Assembly: GCA_038093975.1 (NCBI GenBank)
Contig: JBBPTG010000008.1
Span: 124,001 to 188,000, forward strand
Source of the DNA: Chalciporus piperatus
Lineage: Eukaryota > Basidiomycota > Agaricomycetes > Boletales > Boletaceae
Reading direction: 5' to 3'
Length of the DNA: 64,000 bases
The notes under the pieces were generated by a model. That model saw only the letters and a list, made by a program, of their open reading frames with translations. It made no database searches and was not told the DNA's origin. Positions 58,570 through 64,000 of this stretch are shown in pieces. Numbering within the stretch: position 1 is the stretch's first letter; the number at the start of each line of letters is the position of its first letter. Both the position numbers and the translations under genes were made by a program.

Positions 58570-58922
58570 ATGGGTCGAAGTGCAAAAGTTCACAAGCGAG
58601 TGGTAAGCAGATCCATCCCCGCCCATGTCCGTTTGCAGAAAAGATCGTGCGGGCCTAGCAGAAAAATACAGCTTCATCGCCGACAGCCCACCCGAAGCCT
58701 GTAGCTCCAGAGCTAAAGGCGAAGGCGAAGAAGAGTGCAGAAGCCTCTTCGTCAGTTCAATCAGCCAAGAAACGCGCAGACCTGAAATCAAAGGTCAAGG
58801 GAAAACCAACGAAAAGTGTGGAACGAGGGCATGTTTTGGGTGGTGCAGACTATGTTACATTGCAGTTGGGAGGACGACGAAAGGCAGTTGAGGAGGCACT
58901 GAAACTACCCAAGGAGGAGTAA
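58570..58922 (+). CDS. Small basic protein, function unknown
   Basis: Two exons (58570-58602, 58659-58922; intron 56 bp) give 98 aa. The start MGRSAKVHKRV is typical of short Lys/Arg-rich nucleolar or ribosome-biogenesis proteins. The middle is Ala/Lys-rich (KAKAKKSAEASSS). The C-terminus GHVLGGADYVTLQLGGRRKA looks folded. I cannot name the family. The CCTAG acceptor was preferred because it keeps the KR-rich start in frame with this tail. Confidence 0.65.
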
Positions 58923-59095
58923 AATAAACACGAATCGTGAACTTGTGCAGTGCAGATCTGAGATCACGCAAAGGTCACTGGTTGTATTGACGTAATCCCC
59001 CACAACAGGCCGGAACATGGACACCCTGAGATGGTCAAGTTCCGGGGCGGTTACTTAGTACTCAGTAGCTCGACCACTCACTACCACCACCACAA

Positions 59096-60855
59096 ATGTT
59101 CAGAGCGCTCTCTTCTCAACTAGTTCTGGCCAGGGCACCGTTGCGCTCGAGAGCGCTCGCGACAGCCACGCCGAAATTCCCTGTCAAGGACAACGGCGTC
59201 CTCCCGACCTCGCGCTCACCAGTGGTGACAAAGCTCCAGTTCTTCAACTCCGTGACGGAAGGATCAGGACAGATACCTACCTACAGAGTGCTTGATGGCG
59301 TCGGAGTCCCTGTCGAGGATGCAGAATTACCCGAGGTTCGTCTCCTTGGTTCAACAATCTATCGTCCTCACCAAATGTATCTAGATCAGCGAAGCGTTTG
59401 CTCGAAAGCTGTGCGTTCGCGTGCTCTCATGCTTCTCTGAGATGATATGACGTCCCCCGTCTAGATATGAAAATATGCAGCTATTGCCGATGATGGACAA
59501 CATTCTATACAATGTCCAACGTCAGGGCAAGATATCATTCTATGTGAGTCTCTTGCTTCGACCATGTCCATGACGTGACCGACATCTCGTTAGATGACTT
59601 CAGTAAGCTTATTCCCCAAGCATCATCCCTCGTTACCCCTGACTCGTCCCAGTATGGCGAGGAAGCCACCATAATCGGATCGGCCGCAGCGCTAGCCAAC
59701 GACGACGAGTGCGTATCCTCATTGATTTCGTTCCTATCACCTACTAACGTAACCATTAGGGTACTAGGTACGCATTTTGATCCCTCCTGGCGGTAATTGC
59801 TCCAACTAGGCGCCACAGGACAATACCGTGAAATGGGCGTTCTACTCTGGAGAGGCTTTGGTATTGATGCCGCAATGGCCCAATGCTTCGGAAACCACGA
59901 AGACAGGAGCAGCAAGGGTCGTCAGATGCCCATGGTAACCCATTTCGCCAGCATCCCATCACCCGGTAACACTCACGTTTTCATCGCAGCACTTTGGCTC
60001 TGTCGAACATCACTTCCACACTATCTCGTCTCCGCTTGCAACGCAGATACCGCAGGCAGCGGGTGTCGGCTTCGCATTGAAGCGTGACCCGGCACGACGC
60101 AATAAGAACGTGGCATGTGTATTCTTCGGCGAAGGTGCTGCTTCGGAAGGAGATTTCCACGCGGGCATGCTCCTTGCTTCGACGATACCCACACCAACCA
60201 TATTCTTGGCACGTAACAATGGTTTCGCGATCTCGACGCCCGCGCATGAACAGTATCACGGTGATGGCATCGCTGCGCGTGGGCCTGGGTATGGTGTCGA
60301 CACTGTCAGGGTTGATGGAAACGACGTGCTCGCGGTGTTCAACGCTGTGAGAGAAGCACGTAGACGTTGCCTCGAAAGTGGACGCGCTGTACTAGTCGAG
60401 GCGATGACGTACCGCATTGGGCACCATTCAACATCCGACGACTCGTTCGCATACCGAGGACGACAAGAGGTCGAGAACTGGAAGAAGATCGACAACCCGA
60501 TCACCCGCTTCCGGCTGTTCATGGAGTCGAAAGGCTGGTGGAACGAGAATGAAGAAGAGCAACTCAAGGCGAAGCAAAGGGAAGATGTGATCACCGCGCT
60601 CAAGCATGCTGAGACGCTCCAGCAAAGTGACCTCCGTGATTTGTTTACGGATGTATACGGTGGTGATGAACCTTGGAATCTGGTGAGTTGCGCGCGACTG
60701 GAAACGTTTATGAAGCAATTATACTGATCCACGAATCTCAGAGAGACCAGAGAGAGGAGCTCGCTCGGCTCATTGAGAAATACGGAGAGGTCTGGGAGCC
60801 ATGGCGGAACGAGCTCAAACGGTTTAGGGATGGAGGAAAGAAACTCGCTGACTGA
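59096..60855 (+). CDS. BCKDHA: Branched-chain 2-oxoacid dehydrogenase E1 alpha subunit
   Basis: Nine exons (59096-59335, 59385-59410, 59465-59543, 59594-59602, 59653-59708, 59760-59767, 59819-59934, 59990-60682, 60742-60855) give 446 aa. It decarboxylates 2-oxoacids of Val, Leu and Ile in mitochondria. The Arg/Ala-rich N-terminus is a presequence. Motifs: KISFYMTSYGEEA, GQYREMGVLLWRGFG, a thiamine-diphosphate site (FFGEGAASEGDFH...ARNNGFAIS), AMTYRIGHHSTSDDS (phosphorylation loop), and the C-terminal helices. Two exons are only 9 and 8 nt, yet both are needed to rebuild the conserved FYMTSYGEEA and DEVLGQYRE segments. The E1-beta partner is not in the window. Confidence 0.93.
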
Positions 60856-61443
60856 ACCGCATACCACCGCATACCAGGATTGACAGGGCCAATAGGTCAA
60901 AGTTGCTGCAGTGTAATTATTTTCGCTATCGTGCAATCATTCCCTTTGAACAGACTTGATATTGTCAATGGGAGTGTGTTTTTGACACCGACAGAGACGG
61001 AGTTGAATGGGAAGCAAGTCGTTCCTTTAGAGTCACCGCCTGAGCTGGCGCTAGTCTCCCCTAGGCAGACCCAAGAGTCAGATGAAGACAGTCGTTCACC
61101 CTTCAAGCTGGTGCAGGTCAAATTAAATGTCATCGCCGCCGAGGAACGCTGAGCAAGTGGCAGAGCACAGATCTCTCAGATCTCAGCGCTCAGCTCTCAA
61201 CTATTGGGAGCACTGTTGCTCAACTCGCCGGTGACGGGAAGTAGGTCAGCTCGAGGTTGCTGATGGATCCCTACTGTCCCGTTGACTCGGACGTGACTAG
61301 TAGGTGGGAGATACAGTCGCTGGTTAACACTGAGGCGTGTCGTCAGCTACGAGGTTTCGGATTACATCATATGACCTCATCGCATGGTAAGGGGGTATAA
61401 GAGGCACTTCATAGCTCTCACTTGTCCAACATTTCGAACAACC
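60856..61443. other. Intergenic, about 590 bp, no supported gene
   Basis: Only short frames without domains. Confidence 0.5.
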
Positions 61444-61887
61444 ATGTCCACGCACCCACATCACCACTCGCTCGAGGGGAACAACCCTCTTGGCGGTACC
61501 GACTACATGGAGCGCGCTCCCGGCAACAACCAGGGAATCGTCGACGGCAGGCCCGAAGGTATGTTGTGTTTCAATTCTGCTCACCTCCCGTCTCTCACAA
61601 CCTCCCTCGATGACCTCTGTACACTGGCAGGTCGTCAGCCGAAAGGCAGTGCAGTTCTCCTCGATACGGTCGTCGATCCAGACGCTTCGGCGGATCAGGA
61701 GACGGATGACTTGACATATCCGAACCTACCACCCGGTGCAACGTCTCAAGATGTTTATCAGGGCATTGGCGTTCCTGTGCAGGGTATGTCTAGTAAGGAA
61801 CTGAGGCATGATGGTCAGCCTGGCCGCAAGCGTCATGGAGGAGGGGTAGAACAGTTTGGTGAAGGCATGGCTAGCAAGTCCGATTGA
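61444..61887 (+). CDS. Small hydrophilic protein, function unknown
   Basis: Two exons (61444-61558, 61631-61887; intron 72 bp) give 123 aa. It is rich in Gly, His, Asp and Gln with no hydrophobic core, so probably disordered. Visible segments are THPHHHSLEGNNPLGG, DDLTYPNLPPGATSQDVYQG and GRKRHGGGVEQFGEG. The text resembles stress-related hydrophilins but no family can be assigned. It is convergent with SMC6. Confidence 0.6.
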   Translation: MSTHPHHHSLEGNNPLGGTDYMERAPGNNQGIVDGRPEGMLCFNSAHLPSLTTSLDDLCTLAGRQPKGSAVLLDTVVDPDASADQETDDLTYPNLPPGATSQDVYQGIGVPVQGMSSKELRHDGQPGRKRHGGGVEQFGEGMASKSD

Positions 61888-62141
61888 GGTACTGGCAGTC
61901 AAAGAGTTGACGACGCCAGCGAGACGGAGTTTCCGGAGCACTCATAAGGATCGTAATGGAAGCCATTGTTTATTGATGCAGATGAATGTAAGGTGTTTTA
62001 GCTAAACCATGTATGAGCATAATGCATATTGGGGAGGACGACGAATGTGGTGTAGGGGAATAAGAATACGATAGAATAACGAGCCGATAATGTATCTCTG
62101 AAGCGAGGGTAACAGCCAACAAAATGGACTAAACGGGATCC

Positions 62142-64000
62142 TTAGAAGTTCAAGGTGCCCTGACCGCGTTCGGGATCACTCATCCTGTTCACTTTGACGG
62201 TGGGTCCGAATGAGACGTTACTCATATCCTGAGGTGTAATCAGGACGTATTGCTTCTTGTCAGAAGCGTTTGCAGTATCAATCTATCGAGACAGTCAGAG
62301 ACGATCACGCGAGAGAATAGTGTTGTGCATACAATCATGCGCATACTGATGCGGCGGTTGACAGCGTCCATGAAAACATCGAATTCATCTAGGGCTAATG
62401 TCAGCAATCGATAGTGCAAGAAGTCGAGGCCAAGTTTACCGAGACAGCGTATTGGGCAACCGATGGAATCCCACAACGATAAAAGCAGGCAGAGAGTCGA
62501 GAACGACTTCTCTCCACCACTGAGAGAGCGAGGATCTTTATCCCTTGCTTGAGTCAATGTCTGATCGTCGGTTTGGACTTTGAGTTGGAGAGTCTGGCCG
62601 ACATGATCGAACAAGACTTTTCCATAGTAACCGCGTTCAGATAGGTGATACTGGAATACCAATTTGCAACGAAGGGCGATGTGACGTCGGAATTCGTGCC
62701 ACCTATCCAGTCGAATCAGGAGAGATTTCTTCAACGCCTGGACGGCTAGTGAGAATATGCCACTAATTCGAATGGAGGTGAACTTACATGGTTCAGGGTG
62801 GCCAAGCTCTTGAGATCACGTTCGGCATTATCCAGATCGGCCTTAGCTTTATTAACCTCAATGGTCATCTCTTCAACGGTTGCACCTTGTCTGTAAAGTC
62901 CAATTAGCAGTAGGTCGGTCCCCGGACGAGAGAACCCACCTCTTCTCTCGCTCCTTAAGAGCTGCTTGAACCGAATCGAGTTGGCGCTGTACTTCGGTCA
63001 CTTTACGAGGATTCTCGACTCTCTCGCAATACTTCAGAGCGCGGTCTGTCCACTCTGTGAACTCCTCCTGTAGAGTCTTTGCGCTCTCCTCGATATCTGA
63101 GACCTTTCCCTTCTCAGCGTTGAGTTTCGTTTCATAGAATTGATGGTTCTTCTGGGCCTCGAGTCGATTTCCAACAGCATCCTCGATTTTGGCCTACGAA
63201 ACCAGTTTTGTCAAATTCTTATGCGCAGGACCAATAGAAGATGCTTACCATGACTGCACCGCGGAGCTGCTCAAAGTTTTGAATCTGGTCCTTAAACCCA
63301 TTGAGTTCTGTGAGGCGGGCGCGCTGCTGCTCGTTGATCAAAGTTATGCGCTTCGATACCTCAGCGAATTGCTCCATGATGTTCGCTTTCTCTGCTTCTG
63401 CATCCTGGGGGAAGGGTTAGATGCTCAGTGGTTCAACCAGTTAACGCAGACAAAACACGCACGTCTTTAGCGGCCTGGAATCCAGACAGGCCCGCTGGCA
63501 TATCTTCGTTAGCCTCTTCTTGGAGCTGAGAGTGTGCAGTCTTTGCACTTCTCAATGTTTCGTGCGCTCTGCGTTCCGCTACCTGAACACCACACGCATC
63601 AGTCTATTGTACCAATGCACGGTATGAGGTTAACTTACCTCGAGCGCTTGGAGTTCGCGGGATATGCTGTCATATACTTGACGGCACTGATTACACTCAG
63701 CCTGAGTAGATTTGTATTCCGACTCCGCCATCTGCAAAGCCTTCTGTGAGTTGCTATGAAATTATAATGAGACGCACGAACGATGGAATAGAAGACAGAG
63801 TACTTACCGGAGTGCCGTGGCCAGATCGCTGGTGGTGAAGAGCGTGCTGCGATGATCGTTGGCTCTGACTCCTTGAAAACCGATGGATGATCCACCCCCT
63901 TCGCTGATTTATTACATTGAGCACACGGAGCAGGAGAATGAGTCCGCGAGAAACGTACGGGAATCTGGTTACTTTCATGTGGTCAGCAGTCCATGCGACG
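62142..64000 (-). CDS. SMC6: SMC6 (3' part; 5' end beyond the window)
   Basis: The gene runs right to left. The right-edge exons carry part of the coiled coil and hinge-distal text (EGGGSSIGFQGVRANDHRST; TSDLATALR). Several coiled-coil exons follow (63900-62700). The C-terminal ATPase half has SERGYYGKVLFDHVG, DPRSLSGGEKSFSTLCLLL (ABC signature), then CLDEFDVFMDAVNRRISM (Walker B). The last exon has QYVLITPQDMSNVSFG and ends at TAA 62144-62142. Smc6 pairs with Smc5 in a DNA repair and compaction complex. The N-terminal Walker A half lies outside. Exon borders in the coiled coil were not resolved in detail. Confidence 0.9.

Noticed and set aside
60256..60936. 226-codon minus-strand frame opposite BCKDHA
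   Set aside because: Antisense to a conserved enzyme exon, with no domain of its own.

Overview
This window reads as nuclear DNA of a filamentous basidiomycete fungus, most likely an Agaricomycete. About 30 protein genes sit on both strands. Nearly all are cut by 45-80 bp spliceosomal introns with GT(A/G)(A/C/T)G donors and short CAG/TAG acceptors. Intergenic gaps are short and the families are fungal housekeeping genes. No tRNA, rRNA, CRISPR or viral feature was seen. Exons were joined by hand from open frames, splice signals and family conservation. For most genes the exon lengths sum to a multiple of three, which was used as a check.

Layout from left to right. 1-8.6 kb: 5' part of a Rif1-like gene (-), a small secreted Kre9/KNH-like protein (+), EBP-type sterol isomerase (-), EMC8/9 (+), and a seven-TM receptor-like gene (+) broken by a 52-bp tandem duplication. 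9-13.3 kb: guanine deaminase and MON1 (+). 13.28-14.71 kb: a complete but internally deleted hAT transposon with terminal inverted repeats and an 8-bp target duplication. 14.8-20.2 kb: mitoribosomal mS41, a C2H2 zinc-finger protein and an Scm3-like protein (all +). 20.9-25.1 kb: a frameshifted F-box-like remnant (+), COX20 (-), a mitochondrial K+/H+ exchange-related protein (-) and a small unknown (+). 25.6-30.1 kb: tandem phytanoyl-CoA-dioxygenase-like genes and a ZIP9/ATX2-type transporter (+). 30.2-36.1 kb: mRNA capping triphosphatase (+), Rad60/Esc2 SUMO-like protein (-) and a GCFC-domain splicing factor (+). 37.7-41.7 kb: tandem aquaglyceroporins (+). 42-47.3 kb: a polytopic membrane protein (-), an atypical homeodomain protein (+), a DCAF4-like WD40 protein (-) and a doubtful small reading frame. 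47.7-56.7 kb: an RA-PH adaptor (+), POB3/FACT (-) and alpha-actinin (+). 56.9-64 kb: mitochondrial porin (-), two small unknown proteins (+), BCKDH E1-alpha (+), and the 3' part of SMC6 (-), which runs off the right edge.

The genes do not form one pathway or a metabolic cluster; this is ordinary core genome. Themes that recur are chromosome maintenance (Rif1, Rad60/Esc2, POB3, SMC6, possibly Scm3), mitochondria (mS41, COX20, K+/H+ exchange, porin, BCKDHA) and two recent tandem gene pairs. The most unusual local events are the 52-bp duplication inside the receptor exon, the hAT insertion with intact target duplication, the two 8-9 nt microexons in BCKDHA, and a homeodomain without its usual Asn51. 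I found no convincing undescribed multi-gene system.
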